Assembly (NCBI GenBank): GCA_028751875.1
Contig: CM054135.1
Location: 7,513,924-7,577,923 of the forward strand
DNA: 64,000 bases
Direction: 5' to 3'
DNA from: Rapana venosa
Lineage: Eukaryota > Mollusca > Gastropoda > Neogastropoda > Muricidae
In this document: one piece after another, positions 21,322 through 32,155 of the stretch
How positions within the stretch are numbered: the first letter of the stretch is position 1
Layout of the letters: each line of letters opens with the position of its first letter
Made by a program: the position numbers and the translations under genes
Notes under the pieces: generated by a model
Seen by the model: only the letters and a program-made list of their open reading frames with translations
Told to the model about the DNA's origin: nothing
Databases searched by the model: none

Positions 21322-21533
21322 GTTTTTCTGTGAGGTCCTGTGTGCCGTCGTCACTGGGCTGTTCTCCATGCCCCTGGGGGTCCTCCAGTTCATCCCTGTC
21401 TACCATCCTTTGCACGACTCGCTGGGAATCCACTCCGAGGTCTGCGTGCTGATGCTGGTGTCGGTGTACATGCTGATTGTCTGGAGCGCCGACCGCTTCC
21501 CCTTTGAGACGGCCCGCGCCTACAATTCCTTCA
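21322..21533 (+). CDS. Polytopic membrane protein, exon D
   Basis: Completes a Gly codon and reads FFCEVLCAVVTGLFSMPLGV then LQFIPVYHPLHDSLGIHSEV. The first hydrophobic part is a membrane span; YHPLHDSLGIHSE is a His-rich loop. VCVLMLVSVYMLIVWSADRF forms the next span, followed by PFETARAYNSF. The acceptor is gacggcag and the donor GTCAGT, phase 1. Together with exon C it gives two His/Asp-containing loops between spans. The exact 3' end depends on the GTCAGT donor, which fits the phase of exon E. Confidence 0.88.
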
Positions 21534-22714
21534 GTCAGTTTTTGTTGTTTTTTGTTGTTTTGTGTGTTTGGTTTTGGTGTTGTTGGGGTTTTTTTTGGGG
21601 GGGAGTGTTCCCCAGCTACAGCAGTGAGGTTCACCAAATATGAGATTTTTTTAATGTGTGTGACCATCCACACATACACTCACACTCTCACATCACACAC
21701 ACCCCACACACACACACACACAGAACAACACACTCTCACAACATTGAGTCCACATCTACGACACCTTCAATTCCCGTTCACACATCATTTCCCGAGTACA
21801 CTCAGCAACCACTCTCCTGACAATCCTAAGAACATACAACCAGCCCCATTCGCGAAACACACAACACTGCACACACACTCATAACACCTCCACTTCAAGA
21901 TAGCCATAGTCCGGCAACTGACACAGAACAACACATCGCACACACAATGGAAACAAACAGCACATCAAATCTACCATCACCTCGAATAACAAAATAACAA
22001 TACAACACACACTCACAACACACACCATTGAGGCTGCTGCATTCCGACTTCAGGTGTCAGTTGGGAACTGAACCTACCCATTTTGTCATGACAGTGGAAG
22101 ACAGGTGCATTTTATTAATGTGCAAGCTCGGTACTGATGAAAGGAGTAGGCATCAGGTAACCTACTGGAGAACATGGACTAGGTATATATAGGGAGGTAC
22201 CTTGCTGCTTTTGCAATTTTCAACTGTATGGTTCTTTTAAGATGTGCCAAAGGGTTTGACCTAGTTTGGTGGGGACATTTTTTTATTTTTTAGTTTTAAA
22301 GTCGAGCTGTGCTTCTGAGAGTGATTGAATCAATGAAAAAGTAGATAAGGTTGTTTTTGTTTCTTTTGGTTTTTTTGTACATTTTTCTTTTTTTTGCTTT
22401 TATGTACGGTTTTTTGTTAGGGTGGGGATATCAGAATCGTTCATAGGTTTTGGGGGGGGGGGGGGGGGTGGTTCGTCGTTCTTGCTAGGCTCCAGGTTCA
22501 CCAGTAATGAGTTTTTTCATGAGCAACAGTATTTTGGGAGTGGGAGGGGGGTTTACCACCATTTAGGTAGCTGTATTCTCACTTCAGGGATGGTCATGAA
22601 ATTTTTCTAACCCTCATGGTTTGACTTTTGTAGCTGAAAGGTCAAAAACTCTGCTGTCCTTTTCATCTCCCCTCTCTCTCCTTCTCTCTCTCTCTCCCTA
22701 TCCTCTCCTCCCTC

Positions 22715-22756
<42 letters not shown>

Positions 22757-22890
22757 CTCCCTCCCTCCTCTCCCCTCTCTCTTCTCTCTCTCTCCCTCCC
22801 TCCTCTCTCTCTCCTCTCTCTCTCTCTCCTCTCTCTCTCACTCCCTTCCTCTCTCTCTCCTCTCTCCTCCTCCTCCTCTCCTCTCCTCTC

Positions 22891-22927
<37 letters not shown>

Positions 22928-22947
22928 TCTCCCTGTCCTCCTCTCCC

Positions 22948-22980
<33 letters not shown>

Positions 22981-23275
22981 GTCGTCTGTCTGTCTCTCTC
23001 CCTCACTCTCTCCCTGTCCCCCTCCCTCCTCCTCCTCTCTCTCTTCTCTCTCTCTCCTCTCTCCCTCTTCTCCTCCTCCTCTCCTTCACTCTCTCTCTCT
23101 CTCTCTCTCACTCACTCATGTAAATCATCACTCCACATGCCCGTAACACAGACGTGTTTATGTTCATACCCTGACTCTGCTGTCTGCTTGCTGCTGTCCA
23201 TGGGTGCCCTACACACCACCGGGTGTAATGGTTGATGATGATGATGATGATGATGATGAGATGTCCATGGGTCAG
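21534..23275. other. Membrane-protein intron D
   Basis: CA-rich degenerate repeat (21660-22025), S6-like core fragments at 22030-22080 and 22560-22600, a G18 run at 22450, the polypyrimidine block 22666-23118 and a short (GAT)n at 23234-23258. No coding signal. Confidence 0.75.
22666..23118. repeat. 450-bp polypyrimidine (CT/CCT) tract
   Basis: Almost pure C+T on the plus strand with CTCTCC, CCTCCT and CT sub-repeats. The long Ser/Leu/Pro (plus) and Arg/Glu (minus) frames across it are composition artefacts. Such mirror-repeat tracts can form triplex DNA. Confidence 0.97.
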
Positions 23276-23433
23276 GTGGCTCGGCAGAAGTGGTGCTGGG
23301 TGTGGCCATGCACTACCTCCTCTACTCTCTTCTGGTCGTCTTCTCCAAGCCGGAGAAGACGCGATCGCTTGGCTACCACCAGCCCATCGGGCCCTGCGAG
23401 GAGACCGTGCCTGTTCAAACCCCGTTTGGACAT
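23276..23433 (+). CDS. Polytopic membrane protein, exon E
   Basis: Completes Ser and reads GSAEVVLGVAMHYLLYSLLV then VFSKPEKTRSLGYHQPIGPC and EETVPVQTPFGH. It contains one membrane span (VVLGVAMHYLLYSLLVVF) followed by a hydrophilic loop with a conserved-looking Cys. The acceptor is gggtcag; an alternative acceptor 15 bp downstream (cggcag) would remove five residues and keep frame. The donor is GTAAGG, phase 0. GC-rich third positions match exons C, D and F. Confidence 0.87.
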
Positions 23434-23547
23434 GTAAGGCCTTTCTCTGTGGGCTGTTGTTGTAGTAGTAGGTTGTTTGGGGGGTGGGTTTTGGGGAAAA
23501 GGGGTTGGGGGGAGATATCTTCTTTTTATGTGTGTATGTTTGGAACA

Positions 23548-23930
23548 GGATAGCCAGTGGTCAGAATAATAATGTATGAATTTATATAGCGCTGAATCTT
23601 GTAAACAACAAATCAAAGCGCTCAGATGATAAATTTTTTATATTTTTATTATATCGAGGATAATGGAATAAGCACTCATGTGCTTATACTCACTTTTCCC
23701 CCAAGCTAAGGTTAAGCGGCATGAGCATGGTTACTGTACGTGCACCTTGGCTTCAGAACAATCCCCAAGTTCACCCAGCTGTAAATGAGTACCTGGCCTC
23801 TTTTAGGGTCAGGGAAGGTAAAGCAGCGAGGGAGAGGAGATGGGTGCCGCCCTCAAGATGCTGGTCCCTGGAGACGCTGAGGTCTCTGACATCTCGCTGG
23901 CCAATGACTGTATAGGTTATGGTAACATAT
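23548..23930 (+). mobile_element. S1 SINE interrupted by S4 and S2 fragments
   Basis: The start 'acaggatagccagtggtcag' and the body from 'cccccaagctaaggttaagc' (23700) onward match the S1 copy at 25224. Between them (about 23562-23690) lie an S4 piece (tttatatagcgctgaatctt) and an inverted S2 tail (cgaggataatggaataagca). Confidence 0.8.
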
Positions 23931-24412
23931 TTATACTGGGGGACGGCTTTGTTGAATTTTTTTTTTTTTAATGAAGTTAGTTTTTGCTCTTCAGCGTAAA
24001 GTTAACAGATCTTTTTTTTGGGGTGGTCATTTTCAGGCTATTGTTCATGCTTTGTTCCTGGTATTTTTAAGATATGTACAAAATTGGTATAAATTTCTGT
24101 CTTTGTATGCAAAAAAGTATATGGTTTTCTGGTTTTAGGAATGGTGCCAATCTGTTTTATGAATGATAGTCCTAGCATTTGTTGTTGTTTTTTATTTTTA
24201 ATTGTAACAGAATTTTAAAGCTATTATATATATTCATTTTTCAAATCTCTTTTTTTAATGATTAAACTAAGTATGGAAAATTCAGAGTATTTCTGAATTG
24301 CGATTAAAAAAATATTGGTACAGATTTGGTTGCTGATTATGTTTTCCACAGACTGAAATAATTACACGTGGTTGTTTTTGATTGGGTTTTATAACAATTA
24401 ATTTCATGTCAT

Positions 24413-24745
24413 GCATTCCCCCATGGGGGTGGGGTAGGGGGGGACTGTCAGTATAAATAGCATCCCCACCTTCTGGAAATTCTATCCAAGGAATTTCCTC
24501 TTTTCTGTCCCTCTCTTTCTGCCTTGTTCCTTTCCTTCCTGTCATCCCCTCTTGTCTATTTTCTACCTTCTTGGTCCTTTCTCCTGCCTTTTTTTCTGGA
24601 AAGACTTGAAAAGATGATAATTCTCACCCACGCCAAAGTCGGATGCACTTGGGCCTGACTTGTCAGGTGCTTAATGGTAGTGCAGCACATTTTCACTCAT
24701 ATGACAGACAACAATAGTTGCTGTCTGAACGTTTGAAGAAGAAGT
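24413..24745 (+). mobile_element. S5 SINE, near full length
   Basis: Starts 'cccccatgggggtggggtag', then 'ctgtcagtataaatagcatc', a pyrimidine-rich middle, 'gtcggatgcacttgggcctg', and ends 'ctgaacgtttgaagaagaag'. One of the most complete copies, so a good reference for the family. Confidence 0.87.
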
Positions 24746-24748
24746 TTC

Positions 24749-25223
24749 GGTTGCTAAATATATTTTCCACAGACTAACATAGTGACTTGCAGCTGCCGGT
24801 TGCTAAATATATTTTCCACAGACTAACATAGTGACTTGCAGCTGCCGGTTGCTAAATATATTTGCCACAGACTAACATAGTGACTTGCAGCTGCCGGTTG
24901 CTAAATATATTTGCCACAGACTAACATAGTGACTTGCAGCTGCCGGTTGCTAAATATATTTTCCACAGACTAACATAGTGACAGGCAGCTGCCGGTTGCT
25001 AAATGTATTTTCCACAGACTAACATAGTGACAGGCAGCTGCCGGTTGCTAAATATATTTTCCACAGACTAACATAGTGACAGGCAGCTGCCGGTTGCTAA
25101 ATGTATTTTCCACAGACTAACATAGTGACAGGCAGCTGCCGGTTGCTAAATATATTTTCCACAGACTAACATAGTGACAGGCAGCTGCCGGTTGCTAAAT
25201 ATATTTTCCACAGACTAACATAG
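24749..25223. repeat. 49-bp minisatellite, nearly 10 units
   Basis: The unit 'ttgctaaatatattttccac' + 'agactaacatagtgacttgc' + 'agctgccgg' is repeated at a strict 49-bp spacing. Early units have gacttgcag, later ones gacaggcag, with atatatt/atgtatt variants, showing stepwise expansion. The last unit is cut by the S1 SINE and its remainder (acatagtgatgtgcagctgc) resumes at 25511. Confidence 0.95.
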
Positions 25224-25508
25224 GGACAGGATAGCTCAGTGGTCGGAGCACTCGCTTTCCCCCAGCCAAGTTAAGCAGCGTCGAGCGAGGTTACCAGTTG
25301 GATGGGTGACCGTTTGTGCGCCTTGGCTTCAGTACAGTTCACCCAGCTGTAAATGGGTACCTGCCCTCTTTAGGGTCAGGGAAGGTAAAGCAGCGAGGGA
25401 GAGGAGATGGGCGCCGCCCTCAATATGCTGGCCCTAGAGAAGTGAGGTCTCTGATGCCTCGCTCCCCTACAACCTTATAGGTTATGGGACACTTTACCTT
25501 TTATCTTT
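25224..25508 (+). mobile_element. S1 SINE (tRNA + 5S rRNA chimera), intact, with target duplication
   Basis: The head 'gatagctcagtggtcggagc' is tRNA-like. It is followed by 'aagttaagcagcgtcgagcg' and 'ccagttggatgggtgaccg', which match the 3' half of 5S rRNA (AAGCTAAGCAGGGTCGG...TTGGATGGGAGACCG). The tail is 'tttaccttttatctttt'. The 8-bp direct repeat taacatag flanks it at 25216-25223 and 25509-25516. Family members: 23548, 42441 and 43597. Confidence 0.9.
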
Positions 25509-25587
25509 TAACATAGTGATGTGCAGCTGCTTTTGTTTGTTTTTTTCTTATAACAGCTGCTTTCACGTCATGCATACTGTGTGTCAG

Positions 25588-25845
25588 GTGCTGAAAAAGA
25601 ACAAGTACCTCTGCGTGGACGCCTTCTACGAGGACTACTTTGACTTCCAGTGTCTGAAGAAGCCTCCAGCGTCGGGCAAGGAGTGGTACACCATATGCGG
25701 CACAGCCTTCCCCAACCACATGGAGTACATAGTGGTGGTGGCCTCCTTTTGCGCCGTGGGCCTGTTCTGGTACTGGCAGCTCTTGCTCCGGTCAGGACCG
25801 CTGCCCAAAAGTCGCTCCCCGCGGCGCCATCTGAAACGAGACTAG
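25588..25845 (+). CDS. Polytopic membrane protein, last coding exon F
   Basis: Eighty-five codons plus TAG. It reads VLKKNKYLCVDAFYEDYFDF, then QCLKKPPASGKEWYTICGTA and FPNHMEYIVVVASFCAVGLF, ending in WYWQLLLRSGPLP and a basic tail SRSPRRHLKRD. The first half is a loop with three cysteines that may face the lumen or outside. The last membrane span is MEYIVVVASFCAVGLFWYW. About eight spans are visible over exons A-F. The basic C-terminus after the final span suggests a cytosolic tail. The acceptor is gtgtcag, phase 0 with exon E. No enzyme family was recognised; function is unknown. Confidence 0.9.
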   Translation: MLKKNKYLCVDAFYEDYFDFQCLKKPPASGKEWYTICGTAFPNHMEYIVVVASFCAVGLFWYWQLLLRSGPLPKSRSPRRHLKRD

Positions 25846-26552
25846 GCGGTAGAGTTTGCCTCCCTTGTTGTTGTTTTTTTTGTGCTCGTCTTTTGTTGTT
25901 GTTTTGTTTTTTTGGGGGGTGGGGGGGGGGGGTTCTTAGTGTAAGTGTAAGCTTTCTCACACAAGGAAAGATGGTGAGGTTTTTCCTTCTTTTTCTTTTT
26001 TTAGTTATTGTTGTTTGTTTAGGGTTTGTATGTGTGTTAAGGTTTGGGTTTTGTTTGTTGTTTTTGGTTGTTGTTTTGTTTTGTTTGGGGGATTTTGTTG
26101 GGTTTTGTTTTGTTTTTTGTTTGTTTGTTGTTGTTTTTTTTAGGGGACGGGGAGGGGGGGGGGGTCTTTTATGATTCAGAATGTTATAGATTTATATTTT
26201 TGTGATTGTTATGAAGACTTTTGTGTTGTTTTATATTTGTTTGTGATTCATTATGAAGGCTTTTGTGATGTGTTGGAAAGTGCTGCTAGCATTCAGGAAA
26301 AAAAGGGAGAGGACTGATATTTTCCAAGGTAATGTTAATTGTTATACTTTTTGTTTGGCTGGGTTTTTTGTCTGTAATTACTCTGTAAATTATGATTATT
26401 TATCTTTTTCTGAATATTTATTTTTAAAATCTGTTGTTATTGTTCCTGTGTCCAGAAGAAAGAAAGATCATATTGTTTGTTATTTTGCGTTGGATGTTTA
26501 TGGTTTTTTTTTTATGTAATTAATTAAATTCTATACATTGTTTACTGTTATT
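25846..26552 (+). other. 3' flank / likely 3' UTR of the membrane-protein gene
   Basis: T- and G-rich sequence with G-runs at 25914-25932 and 26152-26164. No canonical AATAAA was seen close to the stop; ATTAAA-like 'taattaaattc' lies at 26520. The end of the transcript cannot be fixed. Confidence 0.4.
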
Positions 26553-26735
26553 CCCTTGTGGAGATGCTGGGAGCTCTTTCAGTATAAATAGCATCCCCCG
26601 CCTTCAGAAAATTCTGTGCTAGAAATTTCCCCTTTTCTATCACTCTCTTATCTGCCTTCCCTTACCTTTCTGTTCACTTTCTGGCTTACTTTCTGCCTTC
26701 CTAGTCTATTCTCCTGCCTTTTTTTTTAAAGGAAA
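26553..26735 (+). mobile_element. S5 SINE, 5' half only
   Basis: 'tttcagtataaatagcatcc' and the pyrimidine-rich stretch ending 'tctattctcctgcctttttt'. The 3' 'gctgggcctga' half is missing. Confidence 0.8.
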
Positions 26736-28345
26736 TTCTGACAAATGATTTTTTCCTTTTCATGCATCATTTACATTTGGCCTGCTTTGTTTGGTTCTGG
26801 ATGACCAGGTAGTAAAAATGCAAATGAACGGGCACATGATGTCAAGTCTGCTGTGTTATTCCCCATAATTATGGCTTTTCATATGTTTTTTGTTGTTGTT
26901 TTTCTATCACTTTGGAATGTTTGTTTGTTTGTTTGTGCTTATTTGGGGGTAACTTTGGCATAATGTCTAGCATCCTCAGAACAGCCTGGTTTTGTTGACC
27001 TGAATGAATAGAATAGTTCTGTGTCATGTGATGTGTGGTTTGTTTGGTGGTCGTAGTGGTGGTGGTGGGTTGATTTTTTTTCACGTTGATTGTGGCCGAT
27101 AATTGAGGGGGTTGTTATTGTTGATTTTGAGCTGGAGGTGACTGACTGTTCATGTGAGCTTTTCAAGCTGAGGGAGGTGACAGCTATGTAGTCCTGATAT
27201 GGCCTTTGTGGTTGGGGGCTTGTGGACGACATGACGTGAAATGGTTATTGTTGTTTCAAAGGATTTTTTTCATCTGATTGGAGTTGGGTTTTTTTGGGGG
27301 GTTAGATATAGTACTTGTTGATAATAGTTCATAGAGTTGTTGAAAATCTGATCTCAAAAAAAAGAGAGAGAGAAAGAAAAAAAAAGTTCATTGTGTTGTC
27401 TTTCTTTTTTTTTGGGGGGGGGAGGGGGGGCGAGTAGTTATGACAGAAATACAGGTATGAGATATATCCCCAGAGACTTGTCATTGTCAGGGAGTGCATG
27501 AAGCAAAAAATCAATGTTTAAAAATGTGAAATTTGCAACATACGTCTTTTTTTCTTTTTTTTTATAAATACAGTAGAATACAACAGACTAGTAAAGTGTG
27601 ATTTGCAGCAGCATACTAGTCATCTTTCATATCAACCCTTAAATATTGTGTATAATCAGCAAAAATGAAAGTCATTTTGCACCATTTCATTGCTGTTGTC
27701 GCCTCTCCAACAGCTACATCATGAAAAAGTTGATGGGCTGGGTGTTATCTCATCATGCGATTCATACAGCACTCAACCTGTTACAGACATTGAAGAGAGT
27801 TATAATGATGTGTTCTGTTCGTTTTCACCATTATTGATAGTTTTGGTCTCTAGGCGACTGAAATACAAACCAACGGCAGTGAAAGTGTAAGCAGCAGAAG
27901 CAGAAGCAGCAGCAGAAATTGTAGCGTACTTGTTGTTGTGATGGTGCGAATCATCCTAATACTCATTCCATTACCTCCCTGTAGAATCATAGAACCTGGA
28001 CAAGTATGTGTGTGAATATTTAGTTTTGGGGGTGATTTTTGTTGTTGTTTAATCTGTACCAGTTACTGCGGTCTGCATTTGAATGATAATCTTACTCATG
28101 TAGTACTTTTGTTTGAGATTATCCCTTTATTAGTGTAGTCCACTGGGCTTCCTGTCTTTTACAGTAAAAAAAAAAAAAAAAAAGAAAGAAGAAGAAGAAA
28201 AAAAAGCGCACTCTTTTGTTTTCATAATGAACATTTTCATAAGCACGCTGTACAAATAGAACCTCCTTAATTTTAATCCAGTGTCCCTTAAATTCACAGT
28301 CACACATGTGCGTGCATATTAATACAAGCTTATGCATGCACACAT

Positions 28346-28440
28346 AAGCATATAGATAGATAGATAGATAGAGATGATAGATAGATTGATAGATAGATAT
28401 AGATAGATAGATATAGATAGATAGATAGATAGATAGATGC
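28346..28440. repeat. (GATA)n microsatellite
   Basis: About 22 imperfect ATAG units, bordered by CA-rich sequence. Confidence 0.95.
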
Positions 28441-28719
28441 ACACAAACACACAGACTTGTGCACACTCATGCACACACACCATGGGGGGGGGGGGTAGAG
28501 GGGAGGTAGTTTGTTGTTGTTTTTCTTGTTGGGGTGGGGAAGGGGAATATTTTTCCAGTGCTAAGTGGTCATTGCCCCAGACACCTCAGTTTCCTGGCTA
28601 TCCAGAAGACAGGCAGCCAGATTCCATGTGTGGGCCTACGGATGAACCTAGAGGTCATATCTGTGCTTGAACCTTGACCTCTCACTTTCCGATAAGTGTG
28701 TTGAGTTCACAGATTTTTT

Positions 28720-29290
28720 TAAGTCACTTACACTCTCATTTTGCAAATGTTAAGTTGGAGGGGGGGGGGGAGGCGGGGGATAGTCATATTTTGTTGGTTG
28801 TTTCATGCTTAAAGTCACATTTTGCAGACTCTTGTGTTTCATATTCAGTGTCACATACAGTAAAATGTTGCAGATTTTATGTTTAATGTCACCTGTAGTC
28901 ACATTTTGGACAATATATGTTTGCTGTCATTTAAACACATTTTGCATGGTTAATGTCACTTGCAGTCACTTTTTGCTGATTTTATGTTTAATGTCACTTA
29001 AACGCAATTGTTCGTGTTTAATGTCACTTGCAATAACATTTTGCCAACTTAATGCTTCTAATGTCACTGTCACATTTGACAGACATGATTATTATCTATT
29101 GTCACTGTCACATGTAACAGACATTATGTGTAATGTCACATTTTGCAGAAATTATGTTTCAGACCTAATGTCACCTTACTGTCGCGTTTCATTTTTTTAT
29201 CAGAAGTCATGTCATGACTGTTGTCTGTGTGTATGTAATGGAGGACAGTCAGTATTCCACATATTCCGTGTCACTGTCATACTTTGTTTT
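28720..29290. repeat. Degenerate 'aatgtcac...cattttgcag' repeat
   Basis: Short segments of the type 'taatgtcacttgcagtcac' + 'attttgcagattttatgt' recur irregularly about a dozen times. A 175-codon Cys-rich frame at 28805-29332 arises from this repeat. It lacks splice or domain support and is not called. Confidence 0.7.
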
Positions 29291-29394
29291 GTTTTTACCA
29301 AGCCATTATTAAAACTGTCTTTTTGGTCATGAAATGCAGTCTGCCAGTTTCATTTACAGCGGCTTTTTTGGATAGTTATTTGGAAGGTGTTTTG

Positions 29395-29425
<31 letters not shown>

Positions 29426-29839
29426 TTTGGTGGGTTGTATGTTTATTTGTTGCTGCGCTGCTTTGCTTTTTTTTTTCTTTTTTTTTTTTTTGGGGGGGGG
29501 GGGGGGTTGGGTTGCATTTTGTTTTTGGGGTTTGTTTGTTTTTTGTTTGGTGGGGGAGGGGGCTGTTGTATCTAGGGGTTACTCAGCCACTGGTATAGTA
29601 TGTACATGTTAAGGACTTTGTGTGCACTGGGATGTATATATATATATTGTTTATGATTATAGTGCAGCCTCTCAAGTATTAACTTTTTGCTCATAAATTA
29701 TGAATTATTTATGTCAACATATCATTGAGGATAATTCATCGTTAGCAAATATGTTTATATGTTTTGTAGAAAAAGTTTGCAGAGGAGGTTATTTTGTGGT
29801 GATTTTAGAATGGACCATGTCCCATCTTGAATTCTGTTT

Positions 29840-29955
29840 CACACCGAAGTCGGATGTGCTGGGCCTGACTTATCAGGCGCTTAACGGCAGCACAGTGCAT
29901 TTTCACTCATATGACAGACAACCGTAGTTGTTGTCTGAGCGTTCAATGAGAAGAA
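29840..29955 (+). mobile_element. S5 SINE, 5'-truncated
   Basis: From 'caccgaagtcggatgtgctg' to 'ttgtctgagcgttcaatgag' with an aagaagaa tail. Confidence 0.87.
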
Positions 29956-31089
29956 GAATTCTGCTTACCTACAGCAAAAAGCAGAAAATGACTGTTGATA
30001 GAAAAATGATGTAGTTTGGTTTCGTAAACCTTTATATCTATTTCTTAGCTTCTGTCTTACCTTTTCATGATTGTGTTTCACATTGTTTTCATAAAACATT
30101 GGAAACTTTTTAGTAAAATAAAATAAAACCGTAAAAGCAGGAATGGACTATTGATAGAAGGAATTTCAATTGATTTCATTGTCTCCTCTACATCTGCTTT
30201 TCAACTTCCTCTTTTACAACTGAAGTGCGCTTCATATTACATTTTTTGGAAAATAACAAAAGTATCCTGGTACCATTAACCAAGATGGAAGAATGAAGTA
30301 ACTCTTCACACGTTTGCACCTGTCGTAGCATTCTTCAACACATCTAGTCACCATAAAGGTTTCTTCTCATTGGGTCCGGTTGACTCATCTTTCTCTGTAT
30401 AACATAATGGGATTTTATTATTACATCATGTGAACTTTTTGGGGTTGGGATTTTGTTTCGAGGTGATGGAACTATTACATATTTTTCCCTTTGTGTCTTC
30501 TGTTCAGTTACTGCTGTTCACTACAAAAGTCACTCTTAAGGCTGCATATTTCTGTTAATACACATGATCCCTTATTTAAAATGCTAAAAATGTTAAATTT
30601 AGTTGTGTGCGAATGAAACGATCCCATTATCAAGCTGTCAGCTTGTGTGTTGTTGTGATTGTAGCACATCACAGCAGCGGTTTTCAATTCAAGAACTTGT
30701 GTAGGATTATCTTGCCTCTGTTGTTTTTTTTATAGTTGGGTTGTTCCCCTTGTATGGTGCTCTCCTTTTCTTTTCTTTTTTTCTCTGACTACCTTTACCC
30801 CCAATCCAAATTTGAATTGGCTACAACAACAGGTGTTGCAGTTTGTTGTGGGGTTGTTGTTGTTTTGGGGGGGGGGGCAATGTTTCAAACTATCTAAGAC
30901 AACTTACAACTATTTTATTTCTTTCCCCGTTATTTTTTTGTGAGGGTCAGACTTGTCCTTGTTTTCTGCCTCACTTGTGAATCCTTTGATGATGACATCT
31001 GTACAACATCTGTCTTCATGAGTCCATTTTGGACCATATAATGACTTCTAGTCTCTAGGGAAATATTTGTCTGCTACCGTTTGGATTGT

Positions 31090-31440
31090 CATTGCCTGTT
31101 TAATGATTCAGGATCAACAAGAATGCATTTTGATTTGTTATGCCTGTTTAATGATTCAGGATTGGCATTTTGATTGTCATGCCTGTTTAATGATTCAGGA
31201 TCAACAAGAATGGCATTTTGATTTGTTATGCCTGTTTAATGATTCAGGATTGGCATTTTGATTGTCATGCCTGTTTGATGATTCAGGATCAACAAGAATG
31301 GCATTTTGATTGTCATGCCATTTTGATTCAGGATCAACAGGAATGGCATTTGGATTGTCATGCCATTTTGATTCAGGATCAACAGAAATGGCATTTGGAT
31401 TGTTGTGCCTGGTTAATGATTCAGGATCAACAGAATTGGA
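31090..31440. repeat. Tandem repeat with units of about 29-46 bp
   Basis: 'gattcaggatcaacaagaat' followed by 'ggcattttgattgtcatgcc' with or without 'tgtttaat'. About nine irregular units. A G-run (31501-31526) follows shortly. Confidence 0.9.
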
Positions 31441-31860
31441 TGATTGTGATGAATTTGTGCGGTTGTTGACTTTGTTGTTGTTTTGTCTTGGTGTCTGATG
31501 GTGGGGGGGGGGGGGGGGGGGGGGGGTTTGTTTGTGTGACATTCCATTTTAATGTGTTCAGATGTAAAGATTTCAATGAAAATGGTGGGTTTTTTTCCAA
31601 TTAAGTTTCCTGATCACAGTGTACTTGGCAGTCGATACAAGTCTTTAACTTGTATAAAGATGTGGTATTCGATTTTGTTGTTTTGGGTTGTTTGTTGTAC
31701 TGCCCAGGCCAAAAGCATTGTCATATTGGATGGTAGCTAAGTGCCAAAGCATATATAAACGTCATAATGTTGTTATGCTTTACAGTGTTATTTTAGATCA
31801 TCGTCAGCCATGACAAGCTCTGAATATAAAAACCTGCACTTTGCTTTGTAGGAGAGTAAA

Positions 31861-32155
31861 ACAAATCATCTGAAGTCAGAGTATGGCTGCCTACGTGGCA
31901 AAGTACTTGGAAAAAAAGTTGTACACACAGATGTTTCATTTAGTGTGAACTTCAGATGAGACTATAAACCAAGATCCTGTGTGCAAACGCACGCAGAACA
32001 TCTTGCGTTTACATTAAAACCTGTTCCGCTTTTTGGAAGAGTAGACTATTGTGTGCTGGTGGGAACAGTTGGCTGTACAAAACTACACACATGGGAGCTG
32101 GATGTGAAAAAAGCACACGAGTGCTTATTCCATTATCCTCAAAATAAAAGAATAA
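31861..32155 (+). mobile_element. S2 SINE copy
   Basis: The head 'gaagtcagagtatggctgcc' is followed by 'gatgagactataaaccaaga', 'acatcttgcgtttacattaa', 'ggatgtgaaaaaagcacacg' and 'attccattatcctcaaaata'. Other copies: 38519, 42420 (split), 47788 and 56060. The tail is A-rich (aaaataaaagaataaag). Confidence 0.85.

Larger units (their letters stand above)
23434..25587. other. Membrane-protein intron E
   Basis: Holds an interrupted S1 SINE, an S5 SINE, the 49-bp minisatellite and an intact S1 SINE, each listed separately. 23935-24410 is T-rich with no recognised feature, except for 'ggttgctgattatgttttcc' at 24328, an isolated diverged relative of the minisatellite unit. Confidence 0.75.
26736..31089. 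other. Intergenic, T/G-rich
   Basis: Poly-G runs (27415-27430, 28481-28494, 29403-29424, 29491-29507), a GATA microsatellite, a degenerate 'tgtcac' repeat and an S5 copy, listed separately. No supported gene. Confidence 0.7.

Noticed and set aside
22621..23235. 204-codon Ser/Leu-rich frame and the opposite Arg/Glu-rich frame
   Set aside because: Pure consequence of the CT-rich tract; no domain, no splice context.
25224..25508. Possible functional 5S rRNA or tRNA gene
   Set aside because: Only part of each RNA is present, they are fused, and the unit recurs dispersed with a target duplication; it is a SINE.
28805..29332. 175-codon Cys-rich, apparently membrane-like frame
   Set aside because: Made of a degenerate 'aatgtcac...ttttgcag' repeat; no acceptor/donor or recognisable domain.
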